Of a stretch of DNA of 64,000 nucleotides, positions 1-8,203 are shown in pieces. Location of the stretch: the NCBI RefSeq assembly GCF_016860525.1, contig NZ_BNEA01000015.1, positions 2,728,001-2,792,000 on the forward strand, read 5' to 3'. The DNA is from Streptomyces rubradiris. GTDB taxonomy: Bacteria > Actinomycetota > Actinomycetes > Streptomycetales > Streptomycetaceae. The translations under genes and the position numbers were made by a program. Positions within the stretch are counted from its first letter, which is position 1; the number at the start of each line of letters is the position of its first letter. Below the pieces are notes generated by a model. That model was not told the origin of the DNA. It did not search any database and saw nothing but the letters and a program-made list of their open reading frames with translations.

Positions 1-867
1 TCCCGCACCATCGCCGGCCTGGACGAGTCGATCGTGTGGTCGTCGGCCCTGGCGATCGGGGCGACGGTGCTGGTCGGGGTGTTCGCGGTGACCCGGGTGA
101 CCCGGCGGCTGCACGGCACGGCGCGGGTGGCCCGCCGGATCAGCGCCGGCGACCTGGACGCCCGGGTGAACGATCCCCGTACGAAGGACCCGGCCCGGCC
201 GCAGGACGAGGTGGCCGCGGTGGCCGCCGCGCTGGACTCGATGGCGGCCTCGTTGCAGGGCAAGCTGCTGAGCGAGCAGCGGTTCACCGCGGATGTGGCG
301 CACGAGCTGCGCACCCCGCTGACCGGGCTGCACGCGGCGGCCGAGCTGCTGCCGCCGGGCCGGCCGACGGAGCTGGTGCGGGACCGGGTGGCGGCGCTGC
401 GCACGCTGACGGAGGACCTGCTGGAGATCTCCCGGCTGGACACCGGACGGGAGCGGCTGGAGCTGGGCACGGAGGCGCTGGGCGCGCTGGCCGAACGGGT
501 CGTGCGGGCCTCGGGCACCGACACCGAGGTGCGCGTCCTGCGGGACGTGCGGGTGGAGACCGACCGGCGGCGGCTGGAGCGGGTGCTGGGGAACCTGGTG
601 GCCAACGCGCACCGGCACGGGGCGCCTCCGGTGGTGCTGACCGTGGACGGGCCGGTGGTGACCGTACGGGATCACGGGCCCGGGTATCCGGAGTACCTCG
701 TGGCGCACGGGCCGCAGCGGTTCCGCACGGAGGGCGGGGCGACCGGGCACGGGCTGGGGCTGACCATCGCGGTGGGGCAGGCGGAGGTGCTGGGCGCTGC
801 GCTGGGCTTCGGCAATGCGGTCGATGGGGGCGCGGTGGCTACGTTGCGGTTGCCCGGGGGCGAGTAG
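1..867 (+). CDS. Sensor histidine kinase (5'-truncated by window edge)
   Basis: Only the C-terminal 288 codons are present; the frame is open from base 1, so the true start lies upstream. What remains is the end of a membrane segment (codons 14-30), a HAMP linker (about 31-85), a HisKA domain with the phospho-acceptor motif DVAHELRTPL (His at codon 101, bases 301-303), and a HATPase domain with an N box near LGNLVANAHRHG and a G box GHGLGLTIA. This is a class I two-component kinase that autophosphorylates on histidine and passes phosphate to a response regulator. The partner is probably the gene just upstream, outside the window. The signal cannot be read because the sensor part is missing. 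Confidence 0.9.
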   Translation, partial: SRTIAGLDESIVWSSALAIGATVLVGVFAVTRVTRRLHGTARVARRISAGDLDARVNDPRTKDPARPQDEVAAVAAALDSMAASLQGKLLSEQRFTADVAHELRTPLTGLHAAAELLPPGRPTELVRDRVAALRTLTEDLLEISRLDTGRERLELGTEALGALAERVVRASGTDTEVRVLRDVRVETDRRRLERVLGNLVANAHRHGAPPVVLTVDGPVVTVRDHGPGYPEYLVAHGPQRFRTEGGATGHGLGLTIAVGQAEVLGAALGFGNAVDGGAVATLRLPGGE

Positions 868-933
868 GGCTCGGGACCGCGGGTGGTTCTCCGGCTTCCC
901 GTCGAGTGTGGCTGAGCGCGCCGTTCCCCGCGC

Positions 934-960
934 CCCTTCAGGCGCTTCGCGCCTCAAGGG
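934..960. terminator. GC-rich hairpin after the sensor kinase
   Basis: The sequence CCCTT, C, AGGCGC, a TTC loop, GCGCCT, C, AAGGG forms an almost perfect stem with one C/C mismatch. It lies 67 bases after the kinase stop and before the FtsW-like gene. No T-run follows, which is common for terminators in this GC range. Confidence 0.5.
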
Positions 961-1015
961 CGCGCCCGGCACCCAACAACGCACACAAGGCGCCCCATTT
1001 CGGTAAGTTCCGGGC

Positions 1016-2377
1016 ATGACGAAGGCCGGAAGCACTCTGGCGGCGGTCGGCGCTCCCGTGCGCGCCGTGCGCCTTCCCCGGCGCCGGGGCGTCGAGCTGT
1101 CCCTGCTCGTGCTGGCCGTCCTGCTGTCCGTGTACGGCTACTGCGCGGTGGGGCTGGCCCGGTCCGGGACCGTGCCGCCGGGTGCCGTCGGGTACGGCGC
1201 CGGGCTCGGGGTGCTCGCCCTGTTCGCGCACATCGCGGTGCGGATCCGGGCGCCGTACGCCGATCCGCTGCCGCTGCCCATCGGCGTGCTGCTCAACGGG
1301 CTGGGCCTGGTCCTGATCTACCGGCTGGACCTGGAGACACCGGGCGACCGGGCGGCCCCGACCCAGCTGGTGTGGTCCACGCTGGGCGTGGGGCTGTTCA
1401 TCGGGGTCGTGCTGGTGCTGCGCGACCACCGGGTGCTCCAGCGGTACGCGTACGTGTGCGTGGTGGCCGCCCTCGTCCTGCTGGCGCTGCCGATCCTGTT
1501 CCCGGCGGTCAACGGGGCCCGGATCTGGATCCGGGTCGCCGGGTTCTCCATCCAGCCCGGCGAGTTCGCGAAGGTGCTGCTCGCGGTGTTCTTCGCCGCC
1601 TACCTGGCCGCCAACCGCAGCGCGCTGGCGTACGCCGGGCGGCGGCTGTGGCGGCTGCAGTTCCCGACCGGCCGGGTGCTCGGGCCGGTCCTGACGATCT
1701 GGCTGGTGAGCGTCGGCGTCCTGGTGCTGGAGCGGGACCTCGGGACCTCGCTGCTGTTCTTCGGGCTGTTCGTGGTGCTGCTGTACGTGGCCACCGGGCG
1801 CACCGGCTGGATCGCGGTCGGGCTGCTGCTCGCCGTGCTCGGCGCCGTCGCCGTGGGACGGCTGGAGCCGCATGTGGGCGGGCGGATCGAGGACTGGCTG
1901 CACCCGTTCGCCACCATCGAGGCCGGGCGGGGCCCCAACCAGCTCGCCCAGTCCCTGTTCGCCTTCGCGGCGGGCGGGGTCCTGGGCACCGGGCTGGGGC
2001 TCGGGCACTCCATCCTGATCGGCTTCGCCACCAAGTCGGACTTCATCCTGGCGACGGCCGGGGAGGAACTGGGCCTCGCCGGGCTCGCGGCGATCGTGCT
2101 GCTGTACGCGCTGCTGGTGGAGCGCGGCTACCGGGCGGGGCTGGCGCTGCGCGAGCCGTTCGGCCGGCTCCTCGCGGTCGGGCTGGCCTCGCTCATCGCG
2201 CTCCAGGTGTTCGTGATCGCGGGCGGGGTGACCGGGCTGATCCCGCTGACCGGCATGGCGATGCCGTTCCTCGCCCAGGGCGGCTCCTCGGTGGTCACCA
2301 ACTGGGCGATCGTGGCGCTGCTGGTCCGGGTGAGCGACTCGGCGCGCAGCCAGTACGACGGCCGGGAGGCGCCGTGA
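1016..2377 (+). CDS. FtsW/RodA/SpoVE-family SEDS protein
   Basis: A 453-residue multispanning membrane protein of the SEDS family, which polymerises lipid-linked peptidoglycan precursors together with a class B penicillin-binding protein. Family marks seen are SIQPGEFAKVLLAVF near residue 180, SDFILATAGEELGLAGL near 340, and the C-terminal PLTGMAMPFLAQGGSS near 410-425 (usually LPFISYGGSS). Length fits the family. The stop overlaps the next start as GTGA, so it is translationally coupled to the transpeptidase, the normal SEDS partner. Whether the pair serves division, elongation or sporulation cannot be told from sequence. A TAAGTT hexamer lies 6 bases before the ATG and there is no clear Shine-Dalgarno, so the mRNA may be leaderless. 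Confidence 0.93.
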   Translation: MTKAGSTLAAVGAPVRAVRLPRRRGVELSLLVLAVLLSVYGYCAVGLARSGTVPPGAVGYGAGLGVLALFAHIAVRIRAPYADPLPLPIGVLLNGLGLVLIYRLDLETPGDRAAPTQLVWSTLGVGLFIGVVLVLRDHRVLQRYAYVCVVAALVLLALPILFPAVNGARIWIRVAGFSIQPGEFAKVLLAVFFAAYLAANRSALAYAGRRLWRLQFPTGRVLGPVLTIWLVSVGVLVLERDLGTSLLFFGLFVVLLYVATGRTGWIAVGLLLAVLGAVAVGRLEPHVGGRIEDWLHPFATIEAGRGPNQLAQSLFAFAAGGVLGTGLGLGHSILIGFATKSDFILATAGEELGLAGLAAIVLLYALLVERGYRAGLALREPFGRLLAVGLASLIALQVFVIAGGVTGLIPLTGMAMPFLAQGGSSVVTNWAIVALLVRVSDSARSQYDGREAP

Positions 2378-3870
2378 CCGAGTACGGCCCGCTGCCCGAC
2401 GGCGGGCGGCCGACGGCCCGGTACATCCGGCACGCCCGCGCGTTCTGCGCCCTGCTGCTGGCGGCGCTGCTGGCGAACGCGGCCCGGGTGCAGGTGGTGC
2501 AGTCCCGGGAGTACGACGGCAACCCGGCCAACCGGCGGGCCACGATCGCCCGTTACCAGCAGCCGCGCGGCAACATCCTGGTGGACGGGCGTCCGGTCAC
2601 CGGCTCGGTGGACACCGGCGAGCAGCTGCGCTACGAACGCTCCTACCCGGACGGCCCGTTGTACGCCCCGGTCACCGGCTTCGCCTCGCAGCGGTACGGC
2701 ACCACGTTCCTGGAGCACGCCGAGGACGGGGTGCTGTCCGGCACCGATCCGCTGCTGAGGCCGCTGCCGCTGTGGAGCGACGTGAGCCGGGCGCGCGGTC
2801 GCGGCGGTGACGTGGTGACGACCCTGGACCGGCGGGCGCAGGAGGCCGCGTACCGGGGTCTCGCCGGGCGCAAGGGCGCGGTGGCCGCGGTGGAACCGGC
2901 CACGGGCCGGATTCTGGCGCTGGTGACCAGCCCGTCGTACGACCCGGCGGAGCTGTCGGGCAACAGCGAGGCGGTGGTGTCCGCGTGGGCCCGGCTCAAC
3001 CACGATCCGGAGAAGCCGATGCTCAACCGGGCGGTGCGGCAGACGTATCCGCCGGGGTCGACGTTCAAGGTGGTCACCGCGGCGGCGGCGCTGGACGCGG
3101 GCGTGGTCACGGACCTGGACGAGCGGACCGACTCCCCGGACCCCTACCGGCTGCCCGGCACCACCACCCGGCTGACCAACGAGGGCGAGGGCTGCGCGGA
3201 CGCCTCGGTGCGGGACGCCTTCGAGTGGTCGTGCAACACGGTGTTCGCCAAGCTGGGCGTGGACGTGGGGGCGCGGGACATGGTGGCCACGGCGCAGGCG
3301 TTCGGGTTCAACGACACCGAGGTACGCATCCCCTTCTCCGTGGCCCCCAGCACCTTCGACACCCGCGTGGACCGGGCGCAGCTGGCGCTGTCGTCGATCG
3401 GGCAGTACAACACGCGGGCCACGCCCCTGCAGATGGCGATGGTCGCGGCGGCGGTCGCGGACGGCGGGGTGCTGCGTCCGCCGTACCTGGTGGAGCGGAC
3501 CACCCGGCACGGCGGCGCACCCCTGTCCGGGAGCGGGGCCCGGCCCGGCCGGCAGGTGATGCGGCCGGCCACCGCGGCGCGGCTGGCGGAGCTGATGGCC
3601 GGGGTGGTCCGGGAGGGCACCGGCACCAACGCGGCCATCCCGGGCGTGCTGGTCGGCGGCAAGACCGGCACGGCCCAGCACGGGGTCGGCAACACGGGGG
3701 TGCCGTACGCCTGGTTCGTCTCCTGGGCGCAGTCCGAGGACGCGCCCGAGCCCGAGGTGGCGGTCGCGGTGGTGGTGGAGGACGCGGCGGCGGACCGGGG
3801 CGAGATCAGCGGCGGCGGCACCGCGGCCCCGATCGCGCGCGAGGTGATGCGGGCGGTGCTCGCCGGCTGA
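2374..3870 (+). CDS. Class B penicillin-binding protein (transpeptidase)
   Basis: A 498-residue protein starting at the GTG that overlaps the FtsW-like stop. It has one N-terminal membrane anchor (residues 18-38), a short dimerisation-type region, and a transpeptidase domain. The three penicillin-binding motifs are visible: STFK (Ser229), SCN (Ser286) and KTGT (Lys430). It should cross-link peptidoglycan peptides outside the membrane, working with the coupled SEDS polymerase. The size matches PbpA-type proteins of actinobacteria. The long open frame upstream of 2374 is only the GC-rich shadow of the ftsW-like gene and was discarded. Confidence 0.94.
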   Translation: MTEYGPLPDGGRPTARYIRHARAFCALLLAALLANAARVQVVQSREYDGNPANRRATIARYQQPRGNILVDGRPVTGSVDTGEQLRYERSYPDGPLYAPVTGFASQRYGTTFLEHAEDGVLSGTDPLLRPLPLWSDVSRARGRGGDVVTTLDRRAQEAAYRGLAGRKGAVAAVEPATGRILALVTSPSYDPAELSGNSEAVVSAWARLNHDPEKPMLNRAVRQTYPPGSTFKVVTAAAALDAGVVTDLDERTDSPDPYRLPGTTTRLTNEGEGCADASVRDAFEWSCNTVFAKLGVDVGARDMVATAQAFGFNDTEVRIPFSVAPSTFDTRVDRAQLALSSIGQYNTRATPLQMAMVAAAVADGGVLRPPYLVERTTRHGGAPLSGSGARPGRQVMRPATAARLAELMAGVVREGTGTNAAIPGVLVGGKTGTAQHGVGNTGVPYAWFVSWAQSEDAPEPEVAVAVVVEDAAADRGEISGGGTAAPIAREVMRAVLAG

Positions 3871-3885
3871 GGGCCGGCTCAGCCG
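3864..3885. terminator. Compact bidirectional hairpin spanning two stop codons
   Basis: CGGCTGAG, GGCCGG, CTCAGCCG is a perfect 8-bp stem with a 6-base loop. The transpeptidase stop (TGA, 3868-3870) and the stop of the convergent gene (complement TCA, 3879-3881) sit at mirror positions inside the stem. Confidence 0.55.
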
Positions 3886-4721
3886 ACGGGCCGGAGCATC
3901 TCCGCGCGGATCCGCAGGGTGGTGCGCGCGGCCTGTTCCAGGTCCACGTCGGCGGGGTCGCGCACGGAGCGGTCGACCTCCCCGACGACGGCCGCCGTGT
4001 TGCCGTCCGCCCAGGCGCAGACGCCGTAGGTCAGGGTCACCGCGGCGCTCTTCTGGGTGAGCACCTGACAGCTGACGGTGGTGGAGGCGCCGACCGGGAC
4101 GATGTCCCGCGCGGGCCGCTCCACCGTCACGCCGTCGGCCTCGGCGGCGCCCTTGAGCAGGCCGCGGCGGATCGCGGGGGTGTTCTTGAACCGGCCGTAC
4201 ATGCCGGAGACGAGCAGCATGGCCCGGGAGTCGTCGCCGGGCGGGCCGTAACGGCCGACGGTGGCGTGCACGTCCCGCGCGTCCCAGGCGCCGTCGGCCT
4301 CGTCCTCGACCTTCTTGCCCTCGGTGCCGGAGAGGTCCTCGGCGAGGGTGTACTCGCCGTCGAGCAGGCTGTGCGGCAGCACCAGCTTGTTCCGAGCCGC
4401 CGGGAAGCCGCTGTCGGCCACCATGCCGAGCACCACGAGACCGGCGACGACGACCGTGACGACTCCGCCCACGATGCCGAGCACCAGCCCGACCCGGCGC
4501 TTCCTGGGCGGCGGCGCCATGGGCGGCACCCCCCAGCCGGGGTAGGGCTGCTGCGGCGGGTAGGGCTGCCCTGCGGGGTACGGCTGCGGCGGGTACGGCT
4601 GCTGCTGCGGGTAGGGCGCCGGCTGGGGGTACGGCGAGCCGTACGGGCCGGGGGCGGCCTGCGGGGGCTGCTGCCCGTAGGGACCCGGGTACGACGGCTG
4701 CGGCGGGGGAGGCATGGACAC
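3879..4721 (-). CDS. Proline-rich single-pass membrane protein, function unknown
   Basis: About 280 residues. The first 85 are rich in Pro, Tyr, Gln and Gly, a disordered cytoplasmic tail common in actinobacterial membrane proteins. A basic stretch (RKRRVG) and one membrane helix (about residues 95-118) follow, then an external domain of about 160 residues with two cysteines that could form a disulfide. I do not recognise the external domain. The start is GTG at 4721 or ATG at 4715. Neither has a Shine-Dalgarno, and a TAGCGT hexamer lies 6 bases before the GTG, which suggests a leaderless transcript. It converges on the transpeptidase gene. Confidence 0.8.
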   Translation of the reverse strand: MSMPPPPQPSYPGPYGQQPPQAAPGPYGSPYPQPAPYPQQQPYPPQPYPAGQPYPPQQPYPGWGVPPMAPPPRKRRVGLVLGIVGGVVTVVVAGLVVLGMVADSGFPAARNKLVLPHSLLDGEYTLAEDLSGTEGKKVEDEADGAWDARDVHATVGRYGPPGDDSRAMLLVSGMYGRFKNTPAIRRGLLKGAAEADGVTVERPARDIVPVGASTTVSCQVLTQKSAAVTLTYGVCAWADGNTAAVVGEVDRSVRDPADVDLEQAARTTLRIRAEMLRPVG

Positions 4722-4830
4722 GCCAGCACGCTACTGCACCGCGCCGGCACCCCCATCACCGCGCCCCGCGCACCCCCACGGCGTACGCGCGGTCCGCCGG
4801 CCTCCCGCGTCCGCCCGGCCGCGCGGTCCG

Positions 4831-5940
4831 TCAGTCCTCCGTCGCGCCCGACTCGATCGTCGCCTCCACCTCCGCCACCCGCTCCCGCTCCTCCGCGGCG
4901 AAGCGTTCGGCGTCCAACCGGTCGGCCAGTTCCTCGTCCTGGGCCATGAGCTGGTCCAGGTCGGAGTCGCCCAGTTCGAAGACGCCCATGTCGGCGTAGG
5001 CCCGCTGGAGGCGCTCGCCCCACAGGCCGATGTCCTTGACGCACGGGACGATGCGGCTGAACAGCAGCTTGCGGAACAGCCGGAGGAACTCGGACTGTTC
5101 GCTGATCTCCTCCGCCTCGGCCTTCGGGATGCCGAAGTTCTCCAGCACCTCCACCCCGCGCAGCCGGTCGCGCATCAGATGGCAGCCCTCGATGACGAAC
5201 TCCTCGCGCTCGCGCAGTTCGGCGTCGGTGAGTTGCCGGTAGTAGTCGCGCAGCGCCATCCGGCCGAAGGCCACGTGCCGGGCCTCGTCCTGCATGACGT
5301 AGGTCAGGATCTGTTTGGGCAGCGGCTTGGTCGTGGTGTCCCGGATCATGCCGAACGCGGCCAGCGCCAGGCCCTCGATCAGCACCTGCATGCCGAGGTA
5401 GGGCATGTCCCAGCGGCTGTCGCGCAGGGTGTCGCCGAGCAGCGACTGGAGGTCGTCGTTGACCGGGTAGAGCAGGCCCATCTTCTCGTGCAGGAACCGG
5501 CCGTAGATCTCGGCGTGCCGGGCCTCGTCCATGGTCTGGGTCGCGGAGTAGAACTTGGCGTCCAGGTCGGGCGCCGACTCCACGATCCGCGCCGCGCAGA
5601 TCATCGCGCCCTGCTCGCCGTGCAGGAACTGGCTGAACTGCCAGGAGGCGTAGTGCCGGCGCAGTTCGCCCTTGTCCCGGTCGGAGAGCTTGTCCCAGTG
5701 GCGGGTGCCGTACAGGGACATGGCCTCCTCGGGCGTGCCGAGGGCGTCGTACGGATCCACCTCCAGGCCCCAGTCGATGCGGGTCCGCCCGTCCCACTGC
5801 TTGTCCTTGCCCTTCTGGTACAGGGCGAGCAGACGGTCGCGGCCGTCGTCGTACTCCCAGGTGAACCGGGCAGCGCCGGTGGCGGGCACCCGCCAGAGGG
5901 GGTCCGCCGGCTCGTTGGCGTACAGGTCGTGAGTCCCCAT
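4831..5940 (-). CDS. Ferritin-like diiron protein (possible oxygenase)
   Basis: About 369 residues from the ATG at 5940; in-frame GTGs at 5955 and further upstream would add residues. Helical diiron ligand motifs are clear: EQGAM, then DEARHAE near residue 120, and a second DEARHVAFG near residue 215. This is the paired ExxH arrangement of the ferritin/ribonucleotide-reductase R2-like superfamily. The C-terminus is acidic. The substrate is unknown. It is divergent from an AurF-like diiron gene with 123 bases between starts, which suggests shared control and perhaps a joint pathway. Ferritin-type storage is unlikely given the length. Confidence 0.8.
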   Translation of the reverse strand: MGTHDLYANEPADPLWRVPATGAARFTWEYDDGRDRLLALYQKGKDKQWDGRTRIDWGLEVDPYDALGTPEEAMSLYGTRHWDKLSDRDKGELRRHYASWQFSQFLHGEQGAMICAARIVESAPDLDAKFYSATQTMDEARHAEIYGRFLHEKMGLLYPVNDDLQSLLGDTLRDSRWDMPYLGMQVLIEGLALAAFGMIRDTTTKPLPKQILTYVMQDEARHVAFGRMALRDYYRQLTDAELREREEFVIEGCHLMRDRLRGVEVLENFGIPKAEAEEISEQSEFLRLFRKLLFSRIVPCVKDIGLWGERLQRAYADMGVFELGDSDLDQLMAQDEELADRLDAERFAAEERERVAEVEATIESGATED

Positions 5941-6015
5941 ACGAACCAGGCTCACGGGTACTCGCCGGGTCAACAAGTCCTGCGCAAGGGATTGACGGCC
6001 TTACTGACAAGGAGT

Positions 6016-6023
6016 CTTATAAG
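6016..6023. promoter_or_regulatory. Palindrome CTTATAAG in the diiron-gene divergent promoter region
   Basis: The 123-base spacer between the two diiron genes is unusually AT-rich for this genome. It holds TTGACG (5992-5997), a possible -35, and the 8-bp palindrome CTTATAAG. The downstream TetR gene makes an operator here possible, but no regulator can be assigned from sequence. Confidence 0.35.
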
Positions 6024-6063
6024 AGCAGAAGCGACTACCCCCGGGTAACGAGGTGAGGGAGCC

Positions 6064-7002
6064 ATGACGACCCTGACGGAAGCGGACGCGCTGGACGGCC
6101 TGCGCGACGCGCTGGGCCTGCTCAAGGACCGGGAACAAGTGGCCGAACGGCTGCTCGCCTCTTCCGCCAAACACTCCTTCGACCCGGACAAGGAGCTGGA
6201 CTGGGACGCGCCCTTCGAGGAGGGCAAGTGGTTCTGGCCGCCGGAGCTGGTCTCGCTCTACGACACCCCGATGTGGCGGCGGATGAGCGAGGAACAGCGC
6301 ATCCTGCTCTCCCGGCACGAGGCCGCGGCGCTGGCCTCGCTCGGCATCTGGTTCGAGCTGATCCTGATGCAGTTGCTGGTCCGGCACGTCTACGACAAGG
6401 CGGCGACGAGCGCGCACGTGCGCTACGCCCTCACCGAGATCGAGGACGAGTGCCGGCACTCGAAGATGTTCGCGCGCCTGATCTCGCGCGGTGACACGCC
6501 CTGGTACCCGGTGAGCCGGACCCACCAGAACCTCGGCCGCCTGTTCAAGACCATCTCCACCACGCCCGGTTCGTTCACCGCCACGCTGCTCGGCGAGGAG
6601 GTCCTGGACTGGATGCAGCGGCTGACCTTCCCGGACGAGCGGGTGCAGCCGCTGATCCGGGGCGTCACGCGGATCCACGTGGTGGAGGAGGCCCGGCACG
6701 TCCGGTACGCCCGTGAGGAGTTGCGGCGCCAGATGGTGACCGCCCCGAAGTGGTCCCAGGAGTTCACCCGGGTCACCTCCGGGGAGTTCGCCCGGGTCTT
6801 CTCGGTCGCCTTCGTCAACCCGGAGGTGTACACGAACGTGGGGCTGGACAAGCGGGAGGCGATGGCCCAGGTGAAGGCCAGCGGGCACCGGCGGGAAGTC
6901 ATGCAGACGGGTGCGAAGCGCCTGACCGATTTCCTGGACGACATCGGTGTCCTGCGTGGCGTGGGGCGCCGGCTGTGGAGGGCGTCGGGTCTCCTCGCGT
7001 AG
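6064..7002 (+). CDS. AurF-like diiron oxygenase
   Basis: A 312-residue protein resembling the p-aminobenzoate N-oxygenase AurF family (diiron, oxidises aryl amines or related substrates). Ligand motifs include SRHEAAALA (near 85), EIEDECRHSKMF (near 125-135), GEEVLDWMQ (near 180) and VVEEARHVRYA (near 205-215), giving the expected set of Glu and His residues on a helical bundle. The ATG follows AGGTGAGGGAGCC, a good ribosome site. It is divergent from another diiron protein and followed by a TetR gene. AurF relatives outside biosynthetic clusters are common in Streptomyces, and the true substrate is unknown. Confidence 0.85.
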   Translation: MTTLTEADALDGLRDALGLLKDREQVAERLLASSAKHSFDPDKELDWDAPFEEGKWFWPPELVSLYDTPMWRRMSEEQRILLSRHEAAALASLGIWFELILMQLLVRHVYDKAATSAHVRYALTEIEDECRHSKMFARLISRGDTPWYPVSRTHQNLGRLFKTISTTPGSFTATLLGEEVLDWMQRLTFPDERVQPLIRGVTRIHVVEEARHVRYAREELRRQMVTAPKWSQEFTRVTSGEFARVFSVAFVNPEVYTNVGLDKREAMAQVKASGHRREVMQTGAKRLTDFLDDIGVLRGVGRRLWRASGLLA

Positions 7003-7102
7003 GCCCGCGGCCCCTCCAGGGGGCGCGGACGCGGCGCGCGTGCGCCCCGGCCACCCGCGAGCGCCGCGTGACGGCCTCACGACGGCGGTTAGGCTGACCG
7101 CC

Positions 7103-7768
7103 ATGACCCAGTCGGCCACCCCCGCATACCGCCGCCTGAGCGTCGAGGAGCGAAAGACCCAGCTCCTCGCCGCCGCGCTCTCGCTCTTCGCGCACCACGC
7201 GCCCGAGGACGTGTCCCTCGATGACGTGGCGGAGGCGGCCGGAGTCTCGCGTCCCCTGGTGTACCGCTACTTCCCGGGCGGCAAGCAGCAGCTCTACGAG
7301 GCCGCGCTCGGGTCGGCCGCCGAGCAGCTGAACCAGTGCTTCGACGAGCCCAACGAGACGTCGCCGCTGTCCCGCCTCTCCCGCGTCCTGGACCGCTACC
7401 TGGAATTCGTCGACCAGCACGACACCGGTTTCGCCGCGCTGCTCCAGGGCGGCAGCGTGGTGGAGACCAAGCGCACCACCTCCATCGTGGACGGGGTGCG
7501 CCGGTCCGCCGCCGAGCACATCTACCAGCACATGGAGGTCAGCGAGCCCGGCGCGCCGCTGCGCATGACCGTGCGGATGTGGATCGCGGCCGTGGAGGCG
7601 GCCTCGCTGATCTGGCTGGACAACGACAAGCAGCCGCCGCCCGCGGAGCTGCGGGACTGGCTGGTGGAGCAGTTCGTGGCCGTCCTCAAGGTGACCGCGG
7701 GCCGCGACGCGCAGACGGCGGCGCTCGTCGCCGCGCTCGCCGAGACCGACCCGGTGCCGAGCGCGTGA
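7103..7768 (+). CDS. TetR-family transcriptional regulator
   Basis: A 221-residue protein with a classic N-terminal helix-turn-helix (residues 15-60, including VSLDDVAEAAGVSRPLVYRYF) and a ligand-binding C-terminal half. I chose the ATG at 7103. TAGGCT lies 7 bases before it with GTGACG further upstream, so the transcript looks leaderless. The longer open frame from 6947 has no ribosome site and overlaps the diiron gene. It may control the neighbouring diiron oxygenases. Its stop overlaps the next gene's GTG. Confidence 0.9.
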   Translation: MTQSATPAYRRLSVEERKTQLLAAALSLFAHHAPEDVSLDDVAEAAGVSRPLVYRYFPGGKQQLYEAALGSAAEQLNQCFDEPNETSPLSRLSRVLDRYLEFVDQHDTGFAALLQGGSVVETKRTTSIVDGVRRSAAEHIYQHMEVSEPGAPLRMTVRMWIAAVEAASLIWLDNDKQPPPAELRDWLVEQFVAVLKVTAGRDAQTAALVAALAETDPVPSA

Positions 7769-8091
7769 AGAGCCAGGACACCCCCTTCGAGGGCGGCCCC
7801 ATGGACGGCAGGGTGCTGCCCGTCCTGCTCGGCCCCACCGGGCACCCCCCGAAGACCTACCGCATCCCCGTCCCGGACCCGGACGGCGGCCCGCCCACGG
7901 TGCTGGTCTACCGGCGCGCACCGCGCGGGCACAGCAGACGGCTCGGGCTGGTCCAGGGCTGGAAGTACCGGTACGACCCGGACGACACCACCGGTGGACG
8001 GCTCAGGTGGCCCTGGTCCAGGCCGGCCGCCCCGGCCGCTCCCCCGCCCGATGCCCCGCGATCCGGCAAGCCGGGTGACACGAACGAGTGA
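7765..8091 (+). CDS. Small hypothetical protein coupled to TetR
   Basis: A 108-residue protein starting at the GTG that overlaps the TetR stop (GTGA), so it is translationally coupled. It opens with a motif around PVLLGPTGHPPKTYRIPVP, has a mid-section rich in Arg and Tyr, and ends in a Pro/Ala-rich tail. No membrane segment or signal peptide is visible. I do not recognise the family. Coupling suggests it is made together with the regulator. Confidence 0.7.
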   Translation: MKSQDTPFEGGPMDGRVLPVLLGPTGHPPKTYRIPVPDPDGGPPTVLVYRRAPRGHSRRLGLVQGWKYRYDPDDTTGGRLRWPWSRPAAPAAPPPDAPRSGKPGDTNE

Positions 8092-8203
8092 AAGCGGTGC
8101 GCCGAACCGCGCAGCCTTCCCGCATATTGTGTGCCGACACGTCTGATTATCACCGTGCGACGGACGGCGGAAAGCCCGCCCTCCGCGCCCCGGAGGTGAT
8201 GAC

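Noticed and set aside
36..1019. Long open frame overlapping the first kinase
   Set aside because: Low-complexity Gly/Arg/Ala translation typical of a wrong frame in high-GC DNA; the kinase frame has clear motifs.
938..2008. Minus-strand frame over the FtsW-like gene
   Set aside because: Gln/Pro/His/Arg-rich shadow of a gene with strong membrane-protein features; no start signal.
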